A stretch of DNA of 64,000 nt from Paenibacillus fonticola DSM 21315 (GCF_000381905.1 NZ_KB907273.1:28492-92491), one strand, 5' to 3'. Counted from the first letter of the stretch, positions 51,834 to 60,549 are shown. The notes: generated from the sequence alone by a model not told the origin. Program-made: numbers and translations.

Positions 51834-52769
51834 CTATATAGTGAATTGCTCGGATAACTGCTTGGACAATTGACGCAGCTGGCGGATTTCCAGCCGGTTC
51901 GTTTCCGTAAAGTCATGATGGTTCTTCACCCGGCAGTTATAGTTATCAAAGACACCTTCCAGCATTAAATAGTACTTAGCGTTGACCGGATATAGTTGTT
52001 TTTCAATCAAAGAGGTCATACTGAGGAGATTGATCAGCGTTTCAGCTCTCTCCGGCTCTTGCTCCCAATTATTCAGCAGCCATACGTATAAGTCCGGGTG
52101 GAAATTGGCCATCACCCCGCTGTAACCCGCAATGCCTAGCCGTAGCGTCTCCAGAAGCGTCGCTGAATTGGCATTATATATTTTCAAAGAGCTGTCTTGT
52201 ACGGCCTCCAGCTTCTGCCGTATATTATCCGTATCACAGCTAGTGTCTTTCAAAAAGTGGAATCTTCCCGTGCTCGCGCACCATTGGAGCAGCTCGGGGG
52301 AAATAATTCTTTTATATGGATATGGACACTCATAGAAGCTGAGTGGAATATCCTCGGGTAATTTTCTTAACAGCTTTTCCAAATTACTTTGCCATACTTC
52401 GTCAGACTCATCTTCAAGTGCTAGCCGGTTCGTGATCAGCACGAGAGCATCGATCCCTGTTGCCGCCATCGCGGTTAATTCCTTAACCTGGTCTTCAAAA
52501 TCATCCGATATGTGCCCTGAAGCTATAACAGGAACACGCCCTGCTGCCTTTTCCTTAATAAAGGACGCCAGCTGCACTCTTTCTTCCAAACTTAAGTGAA
52601 ACATTTCACTCGATTGGCAAACTGCGAACATCCCATCAACGCCTTGCCTGATATACCATTCAATCGCCCGTTGCTGGGCAAGAAAGTCGATTTCTCCGTT
52701 CTCTGTAAACGGTGTGACCATCGTTGGCCACACACCGTTCGGAATAGGTGATTTCGGTTGATTCAACAT
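51834..52769 (-). CDS. DHDPS/NAL-superfamily aldolase, unusual subgroup
   Basis: 311-residue TIM barrel. Schiff-base Lys is in HFLKDTSCDTD and the general-acid Tyr in SFYECPYPYKRI. The usual pyruvate-carboxylate motif G(S/T)TGE is here CQSSEMFHLS, so the substrate-binding loop is altered. PTMVTPFTENGEID is the family N-terminus. It probably makes or cleaves a 2-keto-3-deoxy acid; actual substrate unknown. GGAGGGAAC precedes the ATG. 25 bases before fucI. Confidence 0.88.
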   Translation of the reverse strand: MLNQPKSPIPNGVWPTMVTPFTENGEIDFLAQQRAIEWYIRQGVDGMFAVCQSSEMFHLSLEERVQLASFIKEKAAGRVPVIASGHISDDFEDQVKELTAMAATGIDALVLITNRLALEDESDEVWQSNLEKLLRKLPEDIPLSFYECPYPYKRIISPELLQWCASTGRFHFLKDTSCDTDNIRQKLEAVQDSSLKIYNANSATLLETLRLGIAGYSGVMANFHPDLYVWLLNNWEQEPERAETLINLLSMTSLIEKQLYPVNAKYYLMLEGVFDNYNCRVKNHHDFTETNRLEIRQLRQLSKQLSEQFTI

Positions 52770-52863
52770 CTAAGTTCCCTCCACGAATGTATTTAATATC
52801 CATTGCTATCCAATGGCTTTTGCCTCTAACAAAATTCCAGGAATCGATTGAAGCCAGCCTATA

Positions 52864-53895
52864 TTACTTCGAGCTTCTGCTGAACTCTCTATAGGCGATA
52901 TTGTCTCTTTTCCATGTATAAGTCAGATAAATACGATCTTCATGCGCGATAATCGCCGGATACGAAAATTCCCCCTCGCCGTCTTCCAGCACGATTTCCT
53001 GTGTCCAGGTCAACCCATTGTCGGAAGACACCATCAATACGAGCGGTGAGCGGGGGCCCCAATTGATTCCGACCGGATTGCAGCACAGCACAAGGGTCCC
53101 GTCGTCCATGCGGACAACATCCATGCCGCTATTGTTGTTCGGAACGCTCGTCGGATAAGCCGCACTCCAATGGATGCCGCCATCCTGCGAATCGCTGCGA
53201 TGGATAAACCCTTCCGAGCTTCTCATCAGCATGTGAACATTACCCGGCTTAGACTCCCAGACGGAAGGCTGAATGACGCCCCGGCCATAAAAAGATTGCT
53301 CCGACACCGGAATATCACTTTTTACCGCTTGGATGTCACTCCGATGAATACCGGCGATGCCGATATCCTCGCTCTGCTGCCAGGTCATTCCCTGATCCTG
53401 CGAGCGATCCGCGAACGACGTCCAAATTCCGTCCTCGGTAGAAGCCGGAGCAATCCAAGTGCCATCCGCGAGAACGACCACCTTATTACGTACGGGCCCT
53501 CTGCCTCCCCGATCACCGGGAACCAGCTCTTTTGCCTCCGACCAGGATCTTCCCTTATCCTTGGAAATTTTATAGAGCGTTCGCCATTCCTTAATCAATC
53601 GGCCGATTTTGTAGAACAGCAGCAGTTCGCCGCCCGGCAGATTCATAAGGACCGGATTCCAGCAGGGCTCCTCCACTCCGGCAGCAATTTTCAACGGCTG
53701 CGACCAATTCCCGCCTGAATTCCCGCCTGGCTTGCGGGAGCACCAGATCGCACTATCATCCGCGCCTTCCCTGCTTCCAGCAAACCATACCGCCAAAATA
53801 TCCCCCCCAGGCAGCATAACCAAACTTGAAGCGTGACAACTGGCAAACGGTTTATCCGGGCCCATGATCCATTCATTCGTTATCTCATTGAACAT
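52864..53895 (-). CDS. Intracellular sialidase-fold (BNR_2, PF13088-like) protein
   Basis: 343 residues; six-bladed beta-propeller with four Asp-boxes (SKDKGRSW, SQDQGMTW, SDSQDGGIHW, SSDNGLTW). CWNPVLM and GRGPVRNKVVVL match the PF13088 'sialidase-like' group, not canonical sialidases: the FRIP motif is absent. No signal peptide, so it should act in the cytoplasm, on the imported oligosaccharide. Between the permease and aldolase genes of the sugar operon. GGAGGG precedes the ATG. Bond specificity not predictable. Confidence 0.8.
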   Translation of the reverse strand: MFNEITNEWIMGPDKPFASCHASSLVMLPGGDILAVWFAGSREGADDSAIWCSRKPGGNSGGNWSQPLKIAAGVEEPCWNPVLMNLPGGELLLFYKIGRLIKEWRTLYKISKDKGRSWSEAKELVPGDRGGRGPVRNKVVVLADGTWIAPASTEDGIWTSFADRSQDQGMTWQQSEDIGIAGIHRSDIQAVKSDIPVSEQSFYGRGVIQPSVWESKPGNVHMLMRSSEGFIHRSDSQDGGIHWSAAYPTSVPNNNSGMDVVRMDDGTLVLCCNPVGINWGPRSPLVLMVSSDNGLTWTQEIVLEDGEGEFSYPAIIAHEDRIYLTYTWKRDNIAYREFSRSSK

Positions 53896-53984
53896 GCTGA
53901 ACTTCCCTCCTGAGTTATCACCTTGTCAACTTATAAAACTCGTTTTGGTTTCCCGTCAATCAGGCATCATATCGCCTTTGTCCA

Positions 53985-54809
53985 CTACCCCTTAATCCCT
54001 GAGTTCGTAATCCCCTCCACAAAATAACGCTGCAAAGACAAGAACACGATGACGGACGGAATGATAGCCATACAGGCAGCGGCAAGCGATGTGCCGTACT
54101 GGAATTGAGCGGTAGAGTTCGCTCCGCCCATAAATTGCGCAATCCCCACCGTCAATGGCTTCAAGGCGTTGGCGCGAATCGCGATCATCGGCCACAGGAA
54201 GTTGTTCCAGTTCGAGATGAACATCAGGATCGTTACCGTCGAGACGGCAGGCTTCGTCAAGGGCAGCATCACCTTCCAAAAGATTCCGAAATCCTTGCAG
54301 CCATCGATTCTCGCCGCTTCCTCCAGCTCATTCGGAATTCCCTTGAAAAAGCTGGTCAAAATATACACGCTAATGACGTTCGCACCAGCTACTAAAATGA
54401 GCGCCGCAAATGTATTCAACAGCTTCAATTCGGAAACGAGCAGAAATAAAGGCACAATGTACGCTTGAATCGGAATAAGCAGCATGGAGACGATCAGCGT
54501 AAAAATAACCTTCTTCCCCTTGAAGTTAAGCCGACCGAAGGCATAAGCCGCAGGCGTAGTCAACGCGAGCACGAACAACGTGGACAATACAGTTATAATT
54601 AAGCTGTTCATCATCCAGCCGGTGTACGGATACTGGGCCAGAACGGATTTATAATTGATGAGTGTGAAATCAGCGATCCATTTCGGCGGATAATTCATAA
54701 TTTCCGCTTCCGGCTTTAGCGATGAAATGGCAGACCACAGCAAAGGAAACAGGAATAGGACACCGATGAACGCCATAACAATGTAAATCAGGATGTTTTT
54801 TAATTTCAT
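53985..54809 (-). CDS. CUT1-type sugar ABC permease (second membrane subunit)
   Basis: 274 residues, six TM helices, starting MKLKNILIYIVMAFIGVLF; permease loop EAARIDGCKDFGIFWKVMLP with the EAA-type motif. This is the MalG/MsmG-like partner. The ATG at 54809 lies inside the GGGAGG-containing end of the preceding permease gene; a 21-base longer form would begin upstream without SD. The importer lacks its own ATPase and probably uses a shared MsmX-type ATPase encoded elsewhere. Confidence 0.9.
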   Translation of the reverse strand: MKLKNILIYIVMAFIGVLFLFPLLWSAISSLKPEAEIMNYPPKWIADFTLINYKSVLAQYPYTGWMMNSLIITVLSTLFVLALTTPAAYAFGRLNFKGKKVIFTLIVSMLLIPIQAYIVPLFLLVSELKLLNTFAALILVAGANVISVYILTSFFKGIPNELEEAARIDGCKDFGIFWKVMLPLTKPAVSTVTILMFISNWNNFLWPMIAIRANALKPLTVGIAQFMGGANSTAQFQYGTSLAAACMAIIPSVIVFLSLQRYFVEGITNSGIKG

Positions 54810-54822
54810 GCCGTAAGCCTCC

Positions 54823-55680
54823 CTAATCATCCAGCTTCAGCAATCTGGATTGAATTTGCACAAATACGATCAATATGACCAATGTCGCTATGCCAAGCAC
54901 AGACCCGTAGCCGAGATTGTAGTTCTGGAATGCGGTTCCGTATAAATATTGCACTAAGGTGAGCGTAGCCGTTCCCGGTCCGCCGTTCGTCATAACGAAA
55001 ATCTGGTCAAAAATTTGAATCGTATTTACTAGGGTTAGTGTAATAACCATCGAAGTAATTGGCTTCAGCATCGGTAAGGTAATTCTCATAAATGCCTGAG
55101 CACCTGTAGCTCCGTCAATTTTGGCCGCCTCGTACAAGTCCGCGGAAATATCCTGCAAGCCAGCCAGGTACAAGATCATGTTGTAACCGAGATAGGACCA
55201 TACGGTGACGAGAGCGATGGAAAAAAGCGCCCATTTTTCGCTCGTCAGCCATTCGATCGGCCCAAGGCCAATCAGTTTCAAATAGTAGTTGAGAATACCG
55301 AAGTTGTTATCATACAGCCAGTTCCAGATGATGCCGACTACGGCCGGAATCAACACGTACGGAATAATCGAAATCGTTCTTACCGCGTTGCGGAAGCGCA
55401 GCTTCTGATTCAACAACACGGCCATTAAGAGGCTGAACACAATTAGCGGCGGCAATGTCAGAAGCAGAAACAGCAATGTATTTTTGAAGGAAACCCAAAA
55501 TATCGGGTCATTAAACAGCTTCTTAAAGTTGGCCAATCCAGCAAACTGCGCATCACCAACGATATTCCATTTCATAAAGCCGATGAACAGCCCTGCTACA
55601 CTCGGTCCAAAGCGAAAGACAAGGAATACAAGCAAATAAGGCAACAAGAACAGCGCCGCGACTTTTCCTTGTGATTTCAT
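54823..55680 (-). CDS. CUT1-type sugar ABC permease (first membrane subunit)
   Basis: 285 residues, six TM helices, MalF/MsmF-like: EAAKIDGATGAQAFMRITLP (EAA-type motif) near residue 190, PYVLIPAVVGIIWNWLYD earlier. The start is taken at MKSQGKVAALFLLPYLL, with AAGGTTGA upstream; a longer form to 55758 is possible. It ends 14 bases before the start of its partner. Confidence 0.88.
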   Translation of the reverse strand: MKSQGKVAALFLLPYLLVFLVFRFGPSVAGLFIGFMKWNIVGDAQFAGLANFKKLFNDPIFWVSFKNTLLFLLLTLPPLIVFSLLMAVLLNQKLRFRNAVRTISIIPYVLIPAVVGIIWNWLYDNNFGILNYYLKLIGLGPIEWLTSEKWALFSIALVTVWSYLGYNMILYLAGLQDISADLYEAAKIDGATGAQAFMRITLPMLKPITSMVITLTLVNTIQIFDQIFVMTNGGPGTATLTLVQYLYGTAFQNYNLGYGSVLGIATLVILIVFVQIQSRLLKLDD

Positions 55681-55830
55681 GAAGTCGTCAACCTTTCTAC
55701 CACGATGGCCAATTTTACTTTCCTTAAGAGGTACATGAACCCGATACGACAAGTCCAAGCCTATGCCAATTTCCCTTGCCCTGCCGTATCGAGTCTCTTT
55801 GCACCCATTTCTATTGATTTAATAGATATC

Positions 55831-57159
55831 CTACTCCTGCAACAGACTGTCCATATCCTTTTTCAATTGCTTGGCAATTTCATGCGGATCTTTATTGTTC
55901 AGAATGGCGTCCTGAGCTGCAGTCAGAATCGGGCTCGGCGCCGTACTGGAAAATATTTGTGCCGCTTTCGGATGCGATGGAAGCAGGACACTGCTGTCTA
56001 AGCTGTTAATAAAAGCTTCTCTGCCTTCCATACTTTGAGCCGTCTGCATGCCAACATTGCTGGATGGTAGCTGACCGGATTTAGCCCATTCGCCGGAGTT
56101 GCTATCCAGCCATTTGACGAACTCAACCGCCGCTTTGGCCTTATCAGGATCATTATTTTTCTTTAGCGGGAATGTAAGTATTTCGGCGGCCCCCCAAGCT
56201 GCTGAATTATCGAACACTTTAGGGTAAGGCGAGCTGGCCCACTGGATGTTGGATTCTTCCAGCTTCGGCATTTGCCAAGGTCCGTCAACGAACATGGCTA
56301 CTTTGCCACCCATGAAATCATCAACAGGTGATTTCTCGCCTTTAGGTACGACTTTGTATTTGAATACAAGGTCTTGCAGGAAGGCAATCGCATTCGCCAT
56401 CTTGTCCTCGTCCAATTCAACCGCTGTCATATCTTCCGTAAAAGGATTATGACCTTGCTGGTTCAATAGAGCATAAATTTGATAGAACACATGGTGGTTC
56501 ATGGAAAAGCCAAGCCCGTATTGCACGATGTTATTCTCGTCGAAGCCCTCTTCGTCAGCGCGCTTGCCTTTGTTGTCGATCGTCAGCTTCTGGGCTATAG
56601 CGATCAGTTCCTCGCCAGTCAGAGGCGGATTCGTAATGCCGGCTTCGTTGTAAAGATCCTTATTGTAATACAGTCCATGCATGTGGACGTCTAGCGGAAC
56701 CGCATACTGTTCCCCTTTATAGAAAGTTCCGCCCCAAGCAAAGGAGGAGTAGTTCCCTGTCTCCATGCCTACGCCAGGAATCGGCGCGCTGTCCAGGACG
56801 CCCATCTCCACGAACTGCCCCAGCTCAAATGGATGCATGACCAGGACATCTGGTGGATTTCCGCCTTTCATCTCAGTCAAAAATTTGGTAAACAGCGGCG
56901 TCCATTGCAGGGAAGTAAATTCAACATGAATATCGCTTTGCTCCTGGTTGAACTTGTTCACCAAACCCTCCATCGTATTCAGGTCAGGGCCGGTCCAGCC
57001 GCCCCAGAAATCAATATTTACGACCTTGCCGCTGCCGCCGTCATTTGCCGCCGCCGGTGAATTCGCCGCTTGTGGTTTCGGGTCAGCAGCGCAGCCCGCC
57101 AACGGTAAAGCCAACAACATTACAGTAAGAAAACTTGCAAGCCATCTCTTCATTCTCAT
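55831..57159 (-). CDS. CUT1-type sugar-binding lipoprotein
   Basis: 442 residues; lipobox LAGC with Cys23, then an N/P/A-rich linker. Family 1 extracellular solute-binding fold (VNIDFWGGWTGPDLNTMEGLVNKF; GGKVAMFVDGPWQMPKLEES). It captures an oligosaccharide for the two permeases. GAGGGGGA precedes the ATG. A LacI-type operator lies about 60-75 bases upstream. The ligand is not readable from sequence. Confidence 0.92.
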   Translation of the reverse strand: MRMKRWLASFLTVMLLALPLAGCAADPKPQAANSPAAANDGGSGKVVNIDFWGGWTGPDLNTMEGLVNKFNQEQSDIHVEFTSLQWTPLFTKFLTEMKGGNPPDVLVMHPFELGQFVEMGVLDSAPIPGVGMETGNYSSFAWGGTFYKGEQYAVPLDVHMHGLYYNKDLYNEAGITNPPLTGEELIAIAQKLTIDNKGKRADEEGFDENNIVQYGLGFSMNHHVFYQIYALLNQQGHNPFTEDMTAVELDEDKMANAIAFLQDLVFKYKVVPKGEKSPVDDFMGGKVAMFVDGPWQMPKLEESNIQWASSPYPKVFDNSAAWGAAEILTFPLKKNNDPDKAKAAVEFVKWLDSNSGEWAKSGQLPSSNVGMQTAQSMEGREAFINSLDSSVLLPSHPKAAQIFSSTAPSPILTAAQDAILNNKDPHEIAKQLKKDMDSLLQE

Positions 57160-57203
57160 GTGTATCCCCCTCTAAGGATTGATAAGATTTATTAAGCTTT
57201 GCT

Positions 57204-57232
57204 TGTCAAACTATAAATGTAAGCGCTTACTT
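57204..57232 (-). promoter_or_regulatory. Operator/cre-like palindrome and -35 of the sugar operon
   Basis: ATGTAAGCGCTTACTT (57217-57232) is close to the cre/LacI consensus and shares TGTAAGCGCTT with the lacI promoter spacer. It is directly upstream of TTGACA (minus strand, 57209-57204), a probable -35. Confidence 0.65.
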
Positions 57233-57398
57233 TAATGCGGTTCGAAATGAACGCTCACCCCCTTTCAGGTCGTGAATGATAATGTAATCAAATATTTTCA
57301 CTAACCTGGGAGAAAACAATTCCTCGTCCTCTCCCGGTCAGTTATAAAAGTTAAACAAAGGAAAAGCAATCTTTCGAGTTCGTACAGTCAATGCCTGC

Positions 57399-58412
57399 TC
57401 ATTCCCCGCAGGATTTACGGGTCACTATGTGAGTTTCGAAGATTTTATGAACCTTAACGTTTGTTTTGTACAGCATCATATCCGTGAGCATTCTCAAGCT
57501 CTCTTTCGCCATTTCTTCTACCGGTAAATGAACCGTAGATAGGGTAGGGATCGTATAATTGGTTACTTCGTCGTTATCATGCCCGATGATTTCTATGTCC
57601 TCCGGCACACGAACCCCGATTTCATTCAACGCCTTTAGCGCACCAACAGCCATCTGGTCACTGATCGCAAATACACCGGTAGGCAGTGAACTTGATTGCT
57701 CCTTCATTCTGATGACAGCCTCATAACCGCCCTGTTCCGAGAAGTCTTCATACATTAAATGCTCCTCATCTATTTCCAGGCCCAGTTCAGCGGCTTTATC
57801 CTGAAATCCTTCCCTGCGCAGCATGATCGCTTTGGAAGATATGTCCGGAACGATCAGTCCCCCCCTCTTATGGCCTCGCTTGTACAGCCTCTCCGCTACC
57901 ATCTCACCGCTCCTTCGACTATCCACGTTTACGGAGGAGTGTTTCCCCGATTCACGCTGGTGAAGTACGATCGGAACGTTTAAATCTGCTTGCTCCAGAA
58001 ACTCGTCATCTTCTTCGGTAGAGTTAGCAATAATCGCTCCATTGAACCGCGTCCCCGTTACTAAGCTTCTCACTTCATGCAGCTTGGTGCCGACGTATGG
58101 CTGGATCAATAGCTCATATTCATCCTCCAGTTCGTTTAAGGCATGTTGAAAACCTTTGAGGTAGCGGCCCACCAATGCCGTCCGCGTATCAAGCGTCCAA
58201 AACAGCGCAATGATCGGCAGCACCGTTTCTCCTCCACTGCGCAGTCGTCTGGCTGAAATGTTCGGCTGATAGTTAAGCTCTCTGGCAGCTTCTAATATTT
58301 TCAACTGGGTCGCAGCGGAAATCCGGTACTTATCCCCTTTGCCGTTCAACACCATAGAGGCCGTGCCTTGCGAAACCTTTGCAAGCTGGGCTATTTCTTT
58401 AATGCTTGCCAT
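57399..58412 (-). CDS. LacI-family regulator of the sugar operon
   Basis: 337 residues; helix-turn-helix SIKEIAQLAKVSQGTASMVL with hinge NYQPNISARRLR, and a PBP-like effector domain (about 60-330). Probably represses both its own promoter and that of the sugar-binding protein, since both carry TGTAAGCGCTT. GAGGTGTTATAAGG precedes the ATG. It is first on the minus strand in a nine-gene run with no convergent gene inside. Confidence 0.92.
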   Translation of the reverse strand: MASIKEIAQLAKVSQGTASMVLNGKGDKYRISAATQLKILEAARELNYQPNISARRLRSGGETVLPIIALFWTLDTRTALVGRYLKGFQHALNELEDEYELLIQPYVGTKLHEVRSLVTGTRFNGAIIANSTEEDDEFLEQADLNVPIVLHQRESGKHSSVNVDSRRSGEMVAERLYKRGHKRGGLIVPDISSKAIMLRREGFQDKAAELGLEIDEEHLMYEDFSEQGGYEAVIRMKEQSSSLPTGVFAISDQMAVGALKALNEIGVRVPEDIEIIGHDNDEVTNYTIPTLSTVHLPVEEMAKESLRMLTDMMLYKTNVKVHKIFETHIVTRKSCGE

Positions 58413-58543
58413 CCTTATAACACCTCATTACTTTCATCATATTGGAGTGTACTCTAATCCATTGTATATGCTTCGGCAAAATAAGATCAAACCACTAGGC
58501 TGCATTCGCGATTATGTCCTACTTCTTCCTTCAAATAAATTTA

Positions 58544-58582
58544 GCTAATACGTTTTGCTAAAACGTTTTGCTAATACGTTTT
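58544..58582 (-). repeat. Three tandem 13-bp repeats at the lacI transcription start
   Basis: GCTAATACGTTTT, GCTAAAACGTTTT, GCTAATACGTTTT (plus strand, 58544-58556, 58557-58569, 58570-58582), exactly 13-bp period. On the minus strand they directly follow the -10 element. Each contains an AACGTT or TACGTT core. Confidence 0.9.
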
Positions 58583-58583
58583 T

Positions 58584-58612
58584 ATTATATTTTAAAAGCG
58601 CTTACACGTCAA
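58584..58612 (-). promoter_or_regulatory. Near-consensus promoter of lacI with operator in the spacer
   Basis: On the minus strand TTGACG (58612-58607), 17-bp spacer containing TGTAAGCGCTTTTA, then TATAAT (58589-58584). The spacer palindrome matches the operator upstream of the sugar-binding-protein gene. Confidence 0.85.
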
Positions 58613-58637
58613 TAGAAGTTTAAAATATTTTATTTTT

Positions 58638-58736
58638 TTACCACCAAGCCTCCCCGCCCGCCTTGACGAGTTTCTCTGAAATCGATATGCCGTTATATTC
58701 ACGAATGGCTCCGGCTTTTATATTTTCATATATCAT
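58638..58736 (-). CDS. Possible 32-aa peptide ending Trp-Trp
   Basis: Minus-strand ORF MIYENIKAGAIREYNGISIS continuing to GGEAWW, with AGGTGA eight bases before the ATG; in-frame ATG/GTG codons exist further upstream. Codon pattern looks protein-like. It ends 26 bases before the lacI promoter and might be a leader or signalling peptide; no homologue recognised. Could be the tail of a lost gene. Confidence 0.35.
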   Translation of the reverse strand: MIYENIKAGAIREYNGISISEKLVKAGGEAWW

Positions 58737-58887
58737 AAAAAACATCACCTGTAGCATGCATATGGAATAATGAGGTACAATAACATCCGAAGGTTTTAAC
58801 AGACGTAAATAACGCCTTGTGGAGCAAGGCTGCCATTTCGTGAAATACGTTCGACCTCTATAGAGCCTTGGAAGGATGGATTAACTA

Positions 58888-59751
58888 ATGTATGTAGCAA
58901 ACAACTGGCAAGATTACGAAATTATCGATACCGGAAACGGAGAGAAGCTGGAGCGTTGGGGAGACATTATTTTGCGCCGCCCTGACCCGCAAATTATTTG
59001 GCCGATCAAGCACGAGTCCTCCCAGTGGAAAAATGTGCACGGCCACTATCACCGCAGCTCCTCCGGAGGCGGACAGTGGGAGATGAAGAAGCAAATCCCG
59101 GAGCGCTGGACGATTTCGTATGAGCAGTTAAAATTTTATATTCGCCCTACAAGCTTCAAGCATACGGGCCTATTCCCGGAGCAAGCGGCCAACTGGAGCT
59201 GGATGATGGACAAAATACAGCGCGCCGGACGGCCCATTCAGGTGTTGAACCTGTTCGCCTACACCGGCGGCGCAACGGTAGCGGCAGCCTCGGCTGGCGC
59301 TGCGGTCGTACATGTCGACGCCGCTAAAGGGATGGTGCAATGGGCGAAGGAGAACGCCGCCTTGTCCGGACTTAGTGAGCGGCCTGTCCGCTACATAACG
59401 GACGACGTGTTCAAATTCGTACAGCGCGAGCAGCGGCGCGGCAACCGCTATGATGCCATTATTATGGACCCGCCATCCTATGGCCGCGGACCTGGCGGCG
59501 AAATGTGGAAGCTGGAGACCAGCTTATATCCGTTCGTGGAATCATGCCTGTCCATTTTATCGGACAACCCGCTCTTCTTCCTGATCAATTCCTATACGAC
59601 CGGCATTTCTCCGACGGTGCTCCACAATATACTGTCTATGACGGTGCAGAAGCGCTATGGCGGCACCATTAGCGCAGGGGAGATCGGTTTGCCGGTTACG
59701 AATTCTGGGCTGAACCTTCCTTGCGGCATCCTCGGCCGCTGGGAGGATTAA
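58888..59751 (+). CDS. Class I SAM-dependent methyltransferase (RlmI/K-like)
   Basis: 287 residues. Motif I VLNLFAYTGGATVAAASAG, motif II VHVDAAKGMVQWAKEN, acidic D in YITDDVFKF and catalytic MDPPSYGRG match the Methyltrans_SAM (PF10672) group, which includes 23S rRNA m5C/m2G methyltransferases; the PUA domain of RlmI is missing. It lies 3 bases before the pseudouridine synthase gene, so both probably act in rRNA or tRNA modification. Confidence 0.9.
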   Translation: MYVANNWQDYEIIDTGNGEKLERWGDIILRRPDPQIIWPIKHESSQWKNVHGHYHRSSSGGGQWEMKKQIPERWTISYEQLKFYIRPTSFKHTGLFPEQAANWSWMMDKIQRAGRPIQVLNLFAYTGGATVAAASAGAAVVHVDAAKGMVQWAKENAALSGLSERPVRYITDDVFKFVQREQRRGNRYDAIIMDPPSYGRGPGGEMWKLETSLYPFVESCLSILSDNPLFFLINSYTTGISPTVLHNILSMTVQKRYGGTISAGEIGLPVTNSGLNLPCGILGRWED

Positions 59752-59754
59752 GAA

Positions 59755-60519
59755 ATGAGCCTAACGAGCGGTAACGAAGGCCGTACGCCAGCAGAGTCGA
59801 ATTTCGAAATATTATACGAGGATAATCATCTGCTGGGGATCGTGAAGCCTGTCAACGTCCCTACTCAGGAAGATGCGAGCGGTGATCCAGATTTGCTGTC
59901 TTTGCTGAAAGAGGATATCAAGGAGCGCTATCAGAAGCCGGGCAATGTTTACTTGGGGCTTGTGCACCGGCTGGACAGGCCGGTTGGCGGGGCGATGATT
60001 TTTGCGAAGACGTCGAAAGCGGCCTCCCGGTTATCGGAGGCTGTCCGCAGCCGCAACTTCGATAAGACGTATCTCGCCGTTGTACATGGCACGCCTCCGC
60101 AGCGGCAAAGCCGCCTCATAAACACACTATTAAAAAATGAGCGCACGAACACCGTCTCTGTCGTTGCCAAGGGAACGCCTGGCAGTAAAGAGGCGATTCT
60201 TGATTATGAAGTTATCGGTTCGGCCAAGAGCGGCGAGGACCTGACCTTGGTCAAGGTGTCCCTGCTTACTGGGCGCCCTCATCAAATCCGGGTTCAGCTC
60301 AGCCATATCGGCTGTCCCCTTTACGGAGACCAGAAATATGGACAGAGCTACAACAAGCCGGGTCAGCAAATCGCTCTATGGTCGCTTTATGTCGGCTGTC
60401 CGCATCCGGTGACGAAGGAGCAAATTCACCTCACCTCCCTGCCGCCGGACGAGATTCCTTGGAGCCAGTGGAGCCGGCAGACTTATGAGGAACTAGCCCG
60501 GCTCGGATCCTATTTATAG
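59755..60519 (+). CDS. RluA-family pseudouridine synthase
   Basis: 254 residues. Catalytic Asp is in VHRLDRPVGGAMIFAKTS; TGRPHQIRVQLSHIGCPLYGD is the second family block. No S4 domain. Family members isomerise uridines in 23S rRNA or tRNA (RluA, RluC, RluD, TruC). Which site is unclear. Coupled with the upstream methyltransferase; ends before a bidirectional terminator. Confidence 0.92.
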   Translation: MSLTSGNEGRTPAESNFEILYEDNHLLGIVKPVNVPTQEDASGDPDLLSLLKEDIKERYQKPGNVYLGLVHRLDRPVGGAMIFAKTSKAASRLSEAVRSRNFDKTYLAVVHGTPPQRQSRLINTLLKNERTNTVSVVAKGTPGSKEAILDYEVIGSAKSGEDLTLVKVSLLTGRPHQIRVQLSHIGCPLYGDQKYGQSYNKPGQQIALWSLYVGCPHPVTKEQIHLTSLPPDEIPWSQWSRQTYEELARLGSYL

Positions 60520-60549
60520 CCCCATAAAAATGAAATGCCGTTTACGAAA

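Noticed and set aside
47674..58412. Ordinary L-fucose or sialic acid catabolic operon
   Set aside because: fucA, fucO, nanE and nanK are all missing and the kinase is AraB-like; family content alone does not support either pathway.
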